Origin: Lacibacter cauensis
Lineage (GTDB): Bacteria > Bacteroidota > Bacteroidia > Chitinophagales > Chitinophagaceae
Direction: 5' to 3'
DNA: 64,000 bases
Assembly (NCBI RefSeq): GCF_007830055.1
Contig: NZ_VLLE01000002.1
Location: forward strand, 507,953 to 571,952
Shown here: positions 17,595 to 26,145 of the stretch, piece after piece
Layout: each line of letters starts with the position of its first letter
How positions within the stretch are numbered: the stretch's first letter is position 1
Translations under genes and position numbers: made by a program
Notes under the pieces: model-generated
What the model saw: only the letters and a program-made list of their open reading frames with translations
Database searches by the model: none
Told to the model about the DNA's origin: nothing

Positions 17595-19559
17595 ATGGGT
17601 CATCGCTTTCAATTACCACCCACTTCACGCTGGGTTTTGCAGTTATTTGTGTTCTTTATGCTGGGCTTCAGCATTATGCGGGTGCTTACGTTTTTTTCGT
17701 TTCGCCCCGATGATGTTACGTTTGCCGATGCATTACCTTCTTTTTTAATGGGGCTCCGTTTCGATCTGCGGTGGGTATCAATCGTACTTGCTCCCATCTT
17801 AATTGCGGGCAGCTTAAAACGTTTTTCGCCTTTTCAATCTTCGGCTCATCGCAAATTCTGGATTTATTACCTTGTTGTGGTAAGCAGTTTTCTCCTGTTC
17901 TTTTTTGGTGCCGATTTCGGGCATTTCGATTATGTGGAAACAAGATTAAACGCCAGTGCGCTGAATTTTATTGAAGATTTTGCCATTTCCATGCGCATGC
18001 TGTGGCAATCGTATCCGCTGTTGTGGATCTTTCTTTTACTCTCAGTTATTATTTACTTTTTATATCGGTTCTTTCATAACAGTCATGCAAAAGTGCATTC
18101 GCTGAAACATCCGTTTAAACCGTTTCGTACTGTTTGGATGATCTTGTTGTTGATTGTTGGTGTTGCCGGTTTTAATCCGGCCAAACCGTTGATGTGGAAA
18201 GATGCATTTCGGTTGGGCGATAATTTTAAAGCATACCTGGCGCTGAATCCGCTGGAGAATTTTTTCACCACACTTCGTTTTCGCAAACCGTTTGCTGATG
18301 TTGGACATGCCAAGATGCAGTTTGAAACAATGAAGCAGTTGTTACAACTGCCGGCAGAAAATCAGCTGCTCAATTTTAAACGCAACGAATCGTTTTTACA
18401 GCAACCACGTAAAATGAACGTGGTATTGGTGATCTGCGAATCGCTGAGCATGTATAAAACAAGCTTAAGCGGTAACCCGTTAAATGCAACACCTTACCTG
18501 CAACAATTATCAAACGAAGGACTGTTGTTTGAACGTTGCTTTTCGCCACATTTTGGTACAGCCCGTGGTGTGTTTGCGTTGTTAACCGGCATACCCGATG
18601 TACAACTGAGTAAGTTTTCTACCCGAAACGAAGCAGCCATCGATCAGCATACAATCATCAATGCATTTGCTGATCATGAAAAATTCTATTTCATTGGTGG
18701 TAACAGTGAGTTCAACAATTTTAAAGGGTTGTTGGTGAAAAATGTAGATGGTCTGCATTTGTTTGAAGAAGGCATGTACAAAAGCCCCAAGTTTAATGTG
18801 TGGGGCATCAGCGATAATAATTTATTCAAAGAGGCGAATGCGGTGTTGTCGCAGCAGGAAAAACCGTTCTTCTCTATTATACAAACTGCGGATAATCACC
18901 GACCTTTTGTGTTGCCGGTAGAAGACAGTGCAGCGGTTGGAACAATGGCTGTTTCGGAAGAAGAATTAAAAAAATACGGATTTGATTCACAGGGCGAACT
19001 GCAGGTGTTGCGTTATACCGATTACAGTATTCAGCAGTTTGTGGAAGCAGCGAAGCAACAACCCTGGTTTCAAAATACGTTGTTTGTGTTTGTAGGCGAT
19101 CATGGTGTAAAAGGGAATGCAAAAGCATTGTATCCTGATGCATGGACCAGTGAACGCTTAACCGATGAACATATTCCGTTGCTGTTTTATGCACCTGGTT
19201 TTATTAAGCCCGAAAAAAGAAAAGAAGCCGTTAGCCAGATTGATGTGTTGCCAACCATTGCAGGCTTGCTCAATCAGCCCTATACCAATACCACCATCGG
19301 TCGTGATCTGTTACGGAAGCAAGGCGCTAAAGATTTTGCGTTTATCATTCATCACGATGAAGGAAAGATCGGGCTGGTGAATAATGATTTCTATTACATC
19401 TTAAACATGAATCTGCAAAAAGATACGCTTGTGCCGGTTCGGTTTAATACACCTGTACTTCCTGCTGCCAAATACGAAAGCATTAAGAAACAACTGGCAA
19501 CAGAAACCATTGCATTATTCGAAAGTTCACGCTGGATGTTGCTGAATAATAAGAAGTAA
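17595..19559 (+). CDS. LtaS/OpgB-like alkaline phosphatase superfamily sulfatase (phosphoglycerol transferase-like)
   Basis: Five predicted membrane helices fill the first ~200 residues. An extracytoplasmic sulfatase domain follows, with ICESLS (metal-binding Glu), FSPHFGTARG (catalytic Thr of LtaS-type enzymes in GTARG) and VGDHGVKG (metal-binding Asp-His). The family transfers phosphoglycerol or phosphoethanolamine groups, or hydrolyses such esters, at the outer face of the inner membrane. Gram-negative relatives modify glycans or lipid A, and the acceptor is not known here. ATG 17595 is chosen over TTG 17580 because of the -7 element. The RAYT/REP unit begins 3 nt after its stop codon. Confidence 0.9.
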   Translation: MGHRFQLPPTSRWVLQLFVFFMLGFSIMRVLTFFSFRPDDVTFADALPSFLMGLRFDLRWVSIVLAPILIAGSLKRFSPFQSSAHRKFWIYYLVVVSSFLLFFFGADFGHFDYVETRLNASALNFIEDFAISMRMLWQSYPLLWIFLLLSVIIYFLYRFFHNSHAKVHSLKHPFKPFRTVWMILLLIVGVAGFNPAKPLMWKDAFRLGDNFKAYLALNPLENFFTTLRFRKPFADVGHAKMQFETMKQLLQLPAENQLLNFKRNESFLQQPRKMNVVLVICESLSMYKTSLSGNPLNATPYLQQLSNEGLLFERCFSPHFGTARGVFALLTGIPDVQLSKFSTRNEAAIDQHTIINAFADHEKFYFIGGNSEFNNFKGLLVKNVDGLHLFEEGMYKSPKFNVWGISDNNLFKEANAVLSQQEKPFFSIIQTADNHRPFVLPVEDSAAVGTMAVSEEELKKYGFDSQGELQVLRYTDYSIQQFVEAAKQQPWFQNTLFVFVGDHGVKGNAKALYPDAWTSERLTDEHIPLLFYAPGFIKPEKRKEAVSQIDVLPTIAGLLNQPYTNTTIGRDLLRKQGAKDFAFIIHHDEGKIGLVNNDFYYILNMNLQKDTLVPVRFNTPVLPAAKYESIKKQLATETIALFESSRWMLLNNKK

Positions 19560-19562
19560 CTT

Positions 19563-19593
19563 TGGTCGGTACGGCCCTTAGGCCGTCAGACCA
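19563..19593 (+). repeat. REP, left inverted repeat of the RAYT unit
   Basis: This 31-nt sequence is the exact reverse complement of 20208-20238. Its arms ACGGCC and GGCCGT around a CTTA loop, plus outer GGTC/GACC, form a bulged hairpin. The part GTCAGAC is shared with the REP-like family at 11803 and 28971. Confidence 0.88.
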
Positions 19594-19602
19594 TTTCATA
19601 AA

Positions 19603-20188
19603 TTAAAATATTTTTTTGACAACCTCCTCGCTTACGGGGTTGTTGCTTCTGTAAAGAAATTCCTTTCCTTCTAATCCGGTTAGCTGCAGAGCTAAAGAAG
19701 TATTTGGAATTGTGCCCTTGCGTATTCCTGCAAAGTCTCTGAACGAAGAGTATTCCCAATCTGATAACTCATTTGCTAATCCTGCATTTACTGGATTTTG
19801 ATGTATGTAATTAAAGACGTTTAATAATTGGTCATCAGATTCGTCTATGAGCTTTGCCTGCGCCTTTTGCTTAAAAAGAGAGCCGGTTTCGTTACGTTCA
19901 ACATTAATAATTTGAGCGAAACTGCTTTGTAGCATTCTGAATCCATTTGATAGTTCCGTGCTTACGATGTTGCCTACTTTTTTTAGGCGCTATACTCTTT
20001 ATATTAGTCTGAATAAGAAAGTGATAATGATTAGGCATTAAACAATATGCCAAAACAGTACAGTTGCCAGAAATATATCTTCGAACAAGCACTAAAAAGC
20101 GCAAATAATGTTCATGCTTAAAGAAGACAGATTGTTTCCTGTTGCCTTGGTTGTAAACATGATAAATACGGTTAGCTTCGAGATGCAT
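19603..20188 (-). pseudogene. RAYT-family Y1 (HUH) transposase, frameshifted
   Basis: The N-terminal part (20188 to about 19980) begins MHLEANRIYHVYNQGNRKQSVFF and holds the HUH motif NHYHFLI. The C-terminal part continues in another frame with TELSNGFRMLQSSFAQIIN, then the catalytic-Tyr helix NYIHQNPVNAGL and a conserved tail (WEYSSFRDFAG). Reading the A-run at 19978-19984 as six instead of seven A joins the two frames into one ordinary ~195-residue RAYT. These enzymes cut and join single-stranded REP DNA. It is a recently broken copy or a homopolymer miscall. Other explanations, such as +1 frameshifting, are less likely. Confidence 0.85.
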
Positions 20189-20207
20189 TCTTAAAGCTAC
20201 TTATTTT

Positions 20208-20238
20208 TGGTCTGACGGCCTAAGGGCCGTACCGACCA
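20208..20238 (-). repeat. REP, right inverted repeat of the RAYT unit
   Basis: Exact reverse complement of 19563-19593 over 31 nt. It lies 19 nt upstream of the RAYT start codon and 7 nt after the stop of the methyltransferase gene at 20246. Confidence 0.88.
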
Positions 20239-20245
20239 GCGTACA

Positions 20246-21013
20246 TCACTTCACTTTCTTTGCCACAATAATCAACCGTTGCGAATTGTTTACATGGTAA
20301 GGCTCAAAGTTGTAGCTGCCGTACACATCCTGAATTTGCAGATTGTGAAAGGCAAACATATCATTAAAATCGCCGAGTGAAAACTTGGCTACCTTTTCGG
20401 TAAACTCCAAGGGCTCTTCCAGATTTGCTTCGTCTTCTACTTCAATCTTTTTATAAAAATGTGTTTCGTCGAGCCAGCGTGTAATGTTAAACGTAACACC
20501 GTCTTTTACTACTTCGCTTTTGTATTGTAAATGATTTTCGATGTAATGAGCATTCAGGTAATCAATCACAAAAAGCCCGCCTGTTTTTAACGATTGCGCA
20601 ATGGTGCGGATGGCATTATCGTGCTCACGACGGGTACGGAAAAATCCAAAGCTGGTAAAGAAGTTAAAGGCATAGTCGTAATAATTCATGCGAAACGGCA
20701 AACGCATATCATGCACAAAAAACTCCAGCTGATCTGTTTCACTTTGTTTGGCTTCAGCGATGCTGTCTTCGCTGATGTCGATACCCGTTACTTCATATCC
20801 TTTTGCTGCCAGCTGGATACTGTGGCGGCCACGTCCGCAACCAACATCAAGCATGCGACTGGAAGCAGGCGGATTTAATTTCTCTACCAAACGATCAATA
20901 AAAGCAGCAGCTTCCTGTTCATCACGCTGGAAATAGAGTTGATGGTAGTAAGGTGAATTAAACCAGCTGCGGTACCATGCTTTTTTATTGGTTGGTGCTG
21001 CTTCCATGTTCAT
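20246..21013 (-). CDS. Class I SAM-dependent methyltransferase
   Basis: Motif I RMLDVGCGRGRHSIQLAAKG is followed by VTGIDISEDSI (motif II) and the DYAFNFFTSFGFF and GGLFVIDYLN motifs. It is a 255-residue, cytoplasmic, single-domain enzyme of the Methyltransf_25 kind. The family includes enzymes acting on many small molecules; the substrate is not evident. The RAYT unit ends 8 nt past its stop codon. The rhodanese-thioredoxin gene lies beyond its 5' end on the same strand (63-nt gap), so the two could share a transcript. Confidence 0.88.
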   Translation of the reverse strand: MNMEAAPTNKKAWYRSWFNSPYYHQLYFQRDEQEAAAFIDRLVEKLNPPASSRMLDVGCGRGRHSIQLAAKGYEVTGIDISEDSIAEAKQSETDQLEFFVHDMRLPFRMNYYDYAFNFFTSFGFFRTRREHDNAIRTIAQSLKTGGLFVIDYLNAHYIENHLQYKSEVVKDGVTFNITRWLDETHFYKKIEVEDEANLEEPLEFTEKVAKFSLGDFNDMFAFHNLQIQDVYGSYNFEPYHVNNSQRLIIVAKKVK

Positions 21014-21076
21014 TTTAAATTGAAAAGCTTTCAGGTGTTTCCCGGTTAAAATTTTTATGTTGAGAAATAGCCTTGT

Positions 21077-21769
21077 TTATTTCTTTGATGTCCATACTGC
21101 ATTCAATTCTTCTGCAGTTAGTACACCTTTGTAACGCCACACTTCGGTACCGTTCTTCAGCAGAATAAACGTAGGAAGACCGTCTACATTCAAGGTCTTC
21201 ATTAAGTCGGTATGTACACCGCCATCAATTTTAAAAAACGAAATGGCTTTGTTGGCTGCTAAGAAATTGTTGACGATAGGCTCCATTTTACGGCAGGGCG
21301 GGCACCATTCAGCACCAAAATCAACCAGTACATATTCTTTGCCTGCAATCTGCTGCTGATAGTCGGCCATCGTCATTTGTTTTTCGTTCGATGCACCTTC
21401 AACTGGTTTGTCGCTGCGTTTCCAGGCATTGATGCCACCTTTTAATTCAACCACTTTGTAACCTTCACTACGCAGTTTTTCTGCAGCAGCATGGCTTCGG
21501 CCACCACTTAAGCAGTAGATATAAACGGTTTTTTCTTTATCTAACGAAGCAGTGCGTTCGGTAAATTCTTTCTGATCGTTCCAGTTTGCCTGCAACGAAC
21601 CTTTTAAATGACCCGAACGGAATTCACCCGCCGTACGTACATCCAGCAATTGGATATTTGCCTGAGTTAATCCTTTTTCAAACTCGTCTGCTGATACTTC
21701 TTTCGCTCCCTGTGCACCACTGTTGCAAGCTGCCAGCAACACAAACAGGCTCATCATTAAAAAACGCAT
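21077..21769 (-). CDS. Rhodanese-thioredoxin fusion lipoprotein
   Basis: The N-terminus is a lipoprotein signal (LFVLLAAC), so the protein works in the periplasm or at a membrane. Residues ~22-115 are a rhodanese domain with its active-site Cys in YIYCLSGGRS. Residues ~130-230 are a thioredoxin fold with AEWCPPCRKM and the cis-Pro loop GLPTF. Rhodanese carries a persulfide sulfur, and thioredoxin-like CxxC reduces disulfides. Combined in one lipoprotein, they suggest sulfur transfer or repair in the envelope (inference). Transcription is from a well-formed promoter at 21783-21812, divergent from the M14 peptidase gene. Confidence 0.92.
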   Translation of the reverse strand: MRFLMMSLFVLLAACNSGAQGAKEVSADEFEKGLTQANIQLLDVRTAGEFRSGHLKGSLQANWNDQKEFTERTASLDKEKTVYIYCLSGGRSHAAAEKLRSEGYKVVELKGGINAWKRSDKPVEGASNEKQMTMADYQQQIAGKEYVLVDFGAEWCPPCRKMEPIVNNFLAANKAISFFKIDGGVHTDLMKTLNVDGLPTFILLKNGTEVWRYKGVLTAEELNAVWTSKK

Positions 21770-21782
21770 ATACTTTTTTTTG

Positions 21783-21812
21783 CAAAGCTACCACCAAAAC
21801 CTTGTTTGCCAA
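21783..21812 (-). promoter_or_regulatory. Promoter of the rhodanese-thioredoxin gene
   Basis: On the minus strand TTG (21812-21810), exactly 19 nt, then TAGCTTTG (21790-21783). This is a full match to TTG-N19-TAnnTTTG, with the ATG 13 nt downstream. Confidence 0.75.
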
Positions 21813-21883
21813 TCATCAAAAGATGGGTTGTAGAAAAAACACCAACTTGTATCTTGCTTATATTCGAATTACAAACCAAGCGC

Positions 21884-24415
21884 ATGAGAAAAATTATCAT
21901 TCTGTTTTTGTTTGCCTGCTCCGTACAGGTAAACGCACAACAACTTTCGTATTATTTACCGGCAAATGTTACGTATAACAGTTCGGTACCAACACCGAAA
22001 TCGGTTGTTGGACATGAGGTAGGTGAGTGGCATATTACCCACGACCGGCTTGTTTCATATATGAAAACGGTTGATGCGGCGAGCGACAGGGTAACATTAA
22101 CCGTTACCGGCACTACGCATGAAGGACGGCAACAACTGGCTTTGTTCATTACATCTCCCGCCAATCACGCAAAACTCGAAACCATACGTCAGCAGCATTT
22201 GCAATTGAGCGATCCTGCAAAAAGCACTTCTTTAAATACAGCCGATATGCCTGCTGTGGTTTGGATCGGCTGCAGCATTCATGGCAACGAACCAAGCGGA
22301 GCAAACATGAGTCTGTTGCTCATTTATCATTTAGCAGCAGCTCAGGGCAAAGCCATTGATGAACTGTTGGAAAACACGGTGATTATTCTCGATCCTTCTT
22401 TTAATCCTGATGGTTTAAACCGTTTTGCCAACTGGGTTAACATGCACAAGAGTGCTACGTTAGTAAGCGATCCCAACACAAGAGAATACAATGAAGTATG
22501 GCCGGGCGGAAGAACCAACCATTACTGGTTTGATTTAAACCGTGACTGGTTACCGGCACAGCAACCCGAAAGCCAGAACCGTTTGAAAATTTTTCACGAC
22601 TGGCGCCCGAATATCTTAACCGATCATCATGAAATGGGCAGTAACTCCACCTTCTTTTTTCAGCCGGGTGTGCCCAGCCGTGTTAACCCGAATACGCCCA
22701 AGAAAAATCAACAGTTAACAGGTGCTATCGGTAACTACCATGCGAAATATTTAGACAGCATCGGCTCCTTGTATTTTACCAAAGAAGGCTATGATGATTT
22801 TTATTATGGTAAAGGATCAACTTTCCCCGATATACATGGCAGCATTGGTATTTTGTTTGAACAGGCGAGCAGCCGTGGTCATGTGCAGCAGACAGAAAAT
22901 GGTTTGCTCACGTTTGGGTTTACTATCCGCAATCAGTTTGTGACAGCACTTTCAACGTTAGAAGCAGCACGCAACATGCGCAAAGAATTGCTCGACTATC
23001 AACGCCAGTTTTACCAGGATGTAAAAACAGAAGCGGCTGCTTTTGCAGTAAAGGGGTATGTATTTGGTGATGCCTACGATCAAAGCCGCAATGCACTGTT
23101 TTTAGAAATGATGAAGCGTCATAAGATTGAGATCTACGAAAACAAACAGGCACTTGAAGCCGATGGAAAAAGTTTCAAGCCCGGCAGTTCATGGATTGTA
23201 CCCACCAATCAAAGTCAGTTCAAGTTGGTAAAAACGATTTTCGAAAAAACATTGAATTACGAAGACAGTCTGTTTTACGATATTACCAGCTGGACCTTTC
23301 CTTTAGCCATGGGTTTGCCTTCGGCAGAATTAAAAACATTGCCGGCTTTGGGTAACAGTGTAGATGAAGTAAAGAAACCAACCGGTTCAATTATCGGCGG
23401 CAGCAGTAAGTATGCCTATGCATTTGAGTGGGATGATTTTTATGCACCGAAGCTGTTGTATGCATTGCAGTCGAGAGGCCTCATTACAAAAGTGGCATCG
23501 CAGCAATTTGAATCCATCACGTCAACAGGCAATAAAAAATTCACCTTCGGTACCATTGTTATTCCGGTTGCGATTCAATCAAAAACTGCAGCAGATGTAC
23601 AAAAGATTGTTGAAGCAGCTGTTGCAGCTACAGGTGTTCAGGTATATGCTTTGAACAACGGTTTATCGGTAAGTGGAATTGATCTGGGCAGTAACAGTTT
23701 GGTGAACACCCGCACACCACGTATCCTCATGTTGGGTGGAGCAGGTACCAGCAGTAACGATGCAGGGGAGATCTGGCATATGCTCGATCAACGCATGAAC
23801 ATTCCTTCTTCTTTAATTGAACTCGATCGTTTTGGCTCGGCAAACATCAATAACTACAACATTATTGTGATGCCAGAAGGTTCGTACGGCAATATGGAAA
23901 AAGCAGAGCAGGATAAACTCCGTGCATGGATCAGCAACGGTGGTACAGTGCTGGCGTTTGAAGGTGCAGGACGTTTTCTTGCATCAGCTGGAATTACACG
24001 AACCATTTACCGCAGTGCCGATGGTAAAACCGATACTACACTGATGCTGCCGTACAACATGCGCAGCGATGAAGTGCGTGCACGTGAAATGCCCGGTTCT
24101 ATTTTTGAAGCCCGTATCGATAATACGCACCCGTTGTGTTATGGTTACCGTTCAAAAACAATGAGCATTTTCAAAGCAAATACCTTGTTCATGGATCAGA
24201 ATAACAACCCGTACGATTCGCCGGTATTGTTATCTGATAATCCATTGCAAAGCGGTTACCTGCATAAAAGTTATGTAGATAAAGTAAAAGGAACTGCAGT
24301 GGTGAATATTGAAAATATCGGCCGTGGTAAAGTAATTACCTATAGCGATAATATGAACTTCCGGGCTTTCTGGTTTGGCACAAGCAAATTGTTTTTAAAC
24401 GCTTTATTCTTTTAA
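21884..24415 (+). CDS. M14 family zinc carboxypeptidase-like peptidase, secreted
   Basis: A signal peptide (KIIILFLFACSVQVNAQ) is followed by the M14 catalytic domain. The zinc ligand motif HGNEPSGAN (HxxE) is present, DPSFNPDGLNRF follows, then WFDLNRDW, and LTDHHEMGSNSTFFF probably supplies the third ligand. The C-terminal half (from about residue 480) includes LMLGGAGTSSNDAGEIWHMLD and VMPEGSYG, a glutamine-amidotransferase-like fold seen in Bacteroidota M14 proteins. The family removes C-terminal residues or trims peptidoglycan or proteins outside the cytoplasm. The frame opens at 21806; ATG 21884 is chosen for its signal peptide. A weak -7 element, TATATTCG, is at 21859-21866. A strong terminator follows. 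Confidence 0.9.
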   Translation: MRKIIILFLFACSVQVNAQQLSYYLPANVTYNSSVPTPKSVVGHEVGEWHITHDRLVSYMKTVDAASDRVTLTVTGTTHEGRQQLALFITSPANHAKLETIRQQHLQLSDPAKSTSLNTADMPAVVWIGCSIHGNEPSGANMSLLLIYHLAAAQGKAIDELLENTVIILDPSFNPDGLNRFANWVNMHKSATLVSDPNTREYNEVWPGGRTNHYWFDLNRDWLPAQQPESQNRLKIFHDWRPNILTDHHEMGSNSTFFFQPGVPSRVNPNTPKKNQQLTGAIGNYHAKYLDSIGSLYFTKEGYDDFYYGKGSTFPDIHGSIGILFEQASSRGHVQQTENGLLTFGFTIRNQFVTALSTLEAARNMRKELLDYQRQFYQDVKTEAAAFAVKGYVFGDAYDQSRNALFLEMMKRHKIEIYENKQALEADGKSFKPGSSWIVPTNQSQFKLVKTIFEKTLNYEDSLFYDITSWTFPLAMGLPSAELKTLPALGNSVDEVKKPTGSIIGGSSKYAYAFEWDDFYAPKLLYALQSRGLITKVASQQFESITSTGNKKFTFGTIVIPVAIQSKTAADVQKIVEAAVAATGVQVYALNNGLSVSGIDLGSNSLVNTRTPRILMLGGAGTSSNDAGEIWHMLDQRMNIPSSLIELDRFGSANINNYNIIVMPEGSYGNMEKAEQDKLRAWISNGGTVLAFEGAGRFLASAGITRTIYRSADGKTDTTLMLPYNMRSDEVRAREMPGSIFEARIDNTHPLCYGYRSKTMSIFKANTLFMDQNNNPYDSPVLLSDNPLQSGYLHKSYVDKVKGTAVVNIENIGRGKVITYSDNMNFRAFWFGTSKLFLNALFF

Positions 24416-24427
24416 CAAAGTTTCAAG

Positions 24428-24466
24428 ATGCCGGTTGCCGGGTGCTTACCGGTAACCGGCATTTTT
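24428..24466 (+). terminator. Rho-independent terminator after the M14 gene
   Basis: The 14-bp stem (24428-24441 with 24449-24462) has one G-T wobble and is followed by TTTTT. The -7 element of the GtrA gene begins right after. Confidence 0.88.
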
Positions 24467-24469
24467 CTT

Positions 24470-24477
24470 TACTTTTG
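24470..24477 (+). promoter_or_regulatory. -7 element of the GtrA-like gene
   Basis: TACTTTTG is a perfect TAnnTTTG match, 8 nt before the ATG at 24486, implying a very short leader. No clear -33 element; the upstream terminator stem occupies that position. Confidence 0.45.
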
Positions 24478-24485
24478 CCGCTTCC

Positions 24486-24968
24486 ATGATTAACAGTTTC
24501 GTTTCCTTTATACATGCAGCTATAGATTGGTTTTATCCGCCTTTCAAAAAGCTGATGCCTTTGCAAACCTTTCGTTATGCCGCTTGCGGTGGCGGTAATA
24601 CCTTGCTGGATATTTTACTGTTTTACATCAGCTATAATTTTATTCTGCACAAGGAAATGGTAAATACACCGGTAATGACGTTGAGCCCGCACATCGCCGC
24701 TTTCTTAATGTCATTCATCGTTACATTCCCCGTTGGTTTCTTTCTAAGTCGTTACGTAGTTTTTGAAGGTAGTGCTGTACGTAAACGGGAGCAATTGCCG
24801 AAATACATGGTGGTGGTGCTGGGTGCCATTCTGCTCAACTATTTCTTTCTGAAAGTATTTGTTGAAACCTTTCACATGTACGCTACGCTGGCGAAAATCT
24901 GCACCACTTTCTTTGTGGTGGCCTTCAGTTATTTTTCGCAAAAATATTTTACGTTTAAAGTGAGCTAA
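24486..24968 (+). CDS. GtrA family membrane protein
   Basis: Four predicted membrane helices and the GtrA pattern: FRYAACGGGNTLLDILLFYIS early and SFIVTFPVGFFLSRYVVF in the middle, ending AKICTTFFVVAFSYFSQKYFTF. The family is thought to flip or handle lipid-linked sugars, often with a GtrB glycosyltransferase; no such partner is adjacent. 160 residues, normal length. It is flanked by a terminator upstream and the fbp promoter downstream, so it is monocistronic. Confidence 0.88.
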   Translation: MINSFVSFIHAAIDWFYPPFKKLMPLQTFRYAACGGGNTLLDILLFYISYNFILHKEMVNTPVMTLSPHIAAFLMSFIVTFPVGFFLSRYVVFEGSAVRKREQLPKYMVVVLGAILLNYFFLKVFVETFHMYATLAKICTTFFVVAFSYFSQKYFTFKVS

Positions 24969-25034
24969 AGCTCCTTTACTTTTCAGTCTGCGCCTGTTTA
25001 TTCCTGTTTTAAAAGCAGGACAGTGTAGTATCGG

Positions 25035-25065
25035 TTTTCACATCGTTCTTATTACCTTACATTTG
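25035..25065 (+). promoter_or_regulatory. Promoter of fbp
   Basis: TTTT at 25035-25038, a 19-nt spacer and TACATTTG at 25058-25065; the ATG is at 25094. Spacing and -7 box match the phylum's housekeeping promoter. Confidence 0.65.
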
Positions 25066-25093
25066 TCGCAAACGATTTCTAAACGATAGCTAT

Positions 25094-26113
25094 ATGAGTG
25101 TAAACCGAAAAGTACTTACGCTGGATGAGTTCACCATTCAGCAGTTACGCAATTTTCCACAGGCTACAGGTGAACTGAGTAGTCTGCTCCGGGATCTTGG
25201 TCTTGCAGCCAAACGGGTGAATGTGGAAGTAAACAAAGCCGGATTGGTAGATATTCTTGGTGATGCCGGCAGTGTAAATGTGCAGGGCGAAGATGTAAAG
25301 AAGCTCGACATTTTTGCCAACAATCAATTCATGAAAGTATTGCAGCACGGCATCAGCTGTGCAGGTATTGCCAGCGAAGAGCTGGATGATATTGTGGTGT
25401 TTGATGATGAAATCAGCAACAATGCCAAGTATGTGGTAATGTTCGATCCGCTGGATGGCAGTGGGAATATTGATGTAAACATTTCCATCGGCACCATTTT
25501 TAGTGTGTACCGTCGTGTAAGCGAAAGAGGAAAGCCTTGTACCAAAGAAGATTTTCTGCAAACCGGCCGTAATCAGGTCGCTGCGGGTTATATGGTTTAT
25601 GGCAGCAGTACCATGATGGTGTATGCAACCCGCAGAGGTGTGAACGGTTTTACACTTGATCCTTCCATTGGTGAATTCTGTTTAAGCCATCCCGATATTC
25701 AATGTCCGCCCGATGGCAATATCTATTCGGTGAATCATGGTAATTTTTTCCGTTACGATAAAGGCGTGCAGGAATACATTAATGCCTGTCAGAAAAAAGA
25801 CAAATCAAACGGCGGTCCTTATACGCAACGCTATATCGGCAGCATGGTGGCCGATGTGCACCGCAGCTTAATTAAAGGTGGCATCTTCATGTATCCCGGA
25901 ACAGTTGACCGTCCGAACGGAAAGCTCCGTTTAAACTACGAGTGTAATCCGTTTGCATTTATCATGGAAGTAGCAGGGGGCAGAGCAACCAATGGTATTA
26001 TTCCTATCATTGATGTGCAGCCTACCGAACTGCACCAACGAATGCCCATGTTTATCGGCAGTAAAAATATGATGGATGAACTGGATACTTATTTGGCAAA
26101 ACATGCATCATAA
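25094..26113 (+). CDS. fbp: Fructose-1,6-bisphosphatase class 1
   Basis: 339 residues with all class 1 signatures: the metal-binding motif FDPLDGSGNIDVNISIGTIF, GVNGFTLDP, YIGSMVADVHRSLIKGGIFMYPGT and the active-site EVAGGRATNG. The enzyme hydrolyses fructose-1,6-bisphosphate in gluconeogenesis in the cytoplasm. Length is normal and no key residue is missing. It is the first gene of a forward run that continues with the ABC ATPase gene after a 32-nt gap. Confidence 0.97.
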   Translation: MSVNRKVLTLDEFTIQQLRNFPQATGELSSLLRDLGLAAKRVNVEVNKAGLVDILGDAGSVNVQGEDVKKLDIFANNQFMKVLQHGISCAGIASEELDDIVVFDDEISNNAKYVVMFDPLDGSGNIDVNISIGTIFSVYRRVSERGKPCTKEDFLQTGRNQVAAGYMVYGSSTMMVYATRRGVNGFTLDPSIGEFCLSHPDIQCPPDGNIYSVNHGNFFRYDKGVQEYINACQKKDKSNGGPYTQRYIGSMVADVHRSLIKGGIFMYPGTVDRPNGKLRLNYECNPFAFIMEVAGGRATNGIIPIIDVQPTELHQRMPMFIGSKNMMDELDTYLAKHAS

Positions 26114-26145
26114 TCTGTTCCGTTCAATTTACCTTCGCACACAGC

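Larger units (their letters stand above)
19563..20238. mobile_element. RAYT/REP unit (REP-associated tyrosine transposase element)
   Basis: A single RAYT-type transposase gene, frameshifted, is bounded by two perfect 31-bp inverted repeats (19563-19593 and 20208-20238), each of which is itself an imperfect hairpin. This is the classical layout of a REPtron: a domesticated IS200/IS605-like transposase gene between two REP sequences in opposite orientation. It sits between the LtaS-like gene and a methyltransferase gene, which appear intact. Confidence 0.85.
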
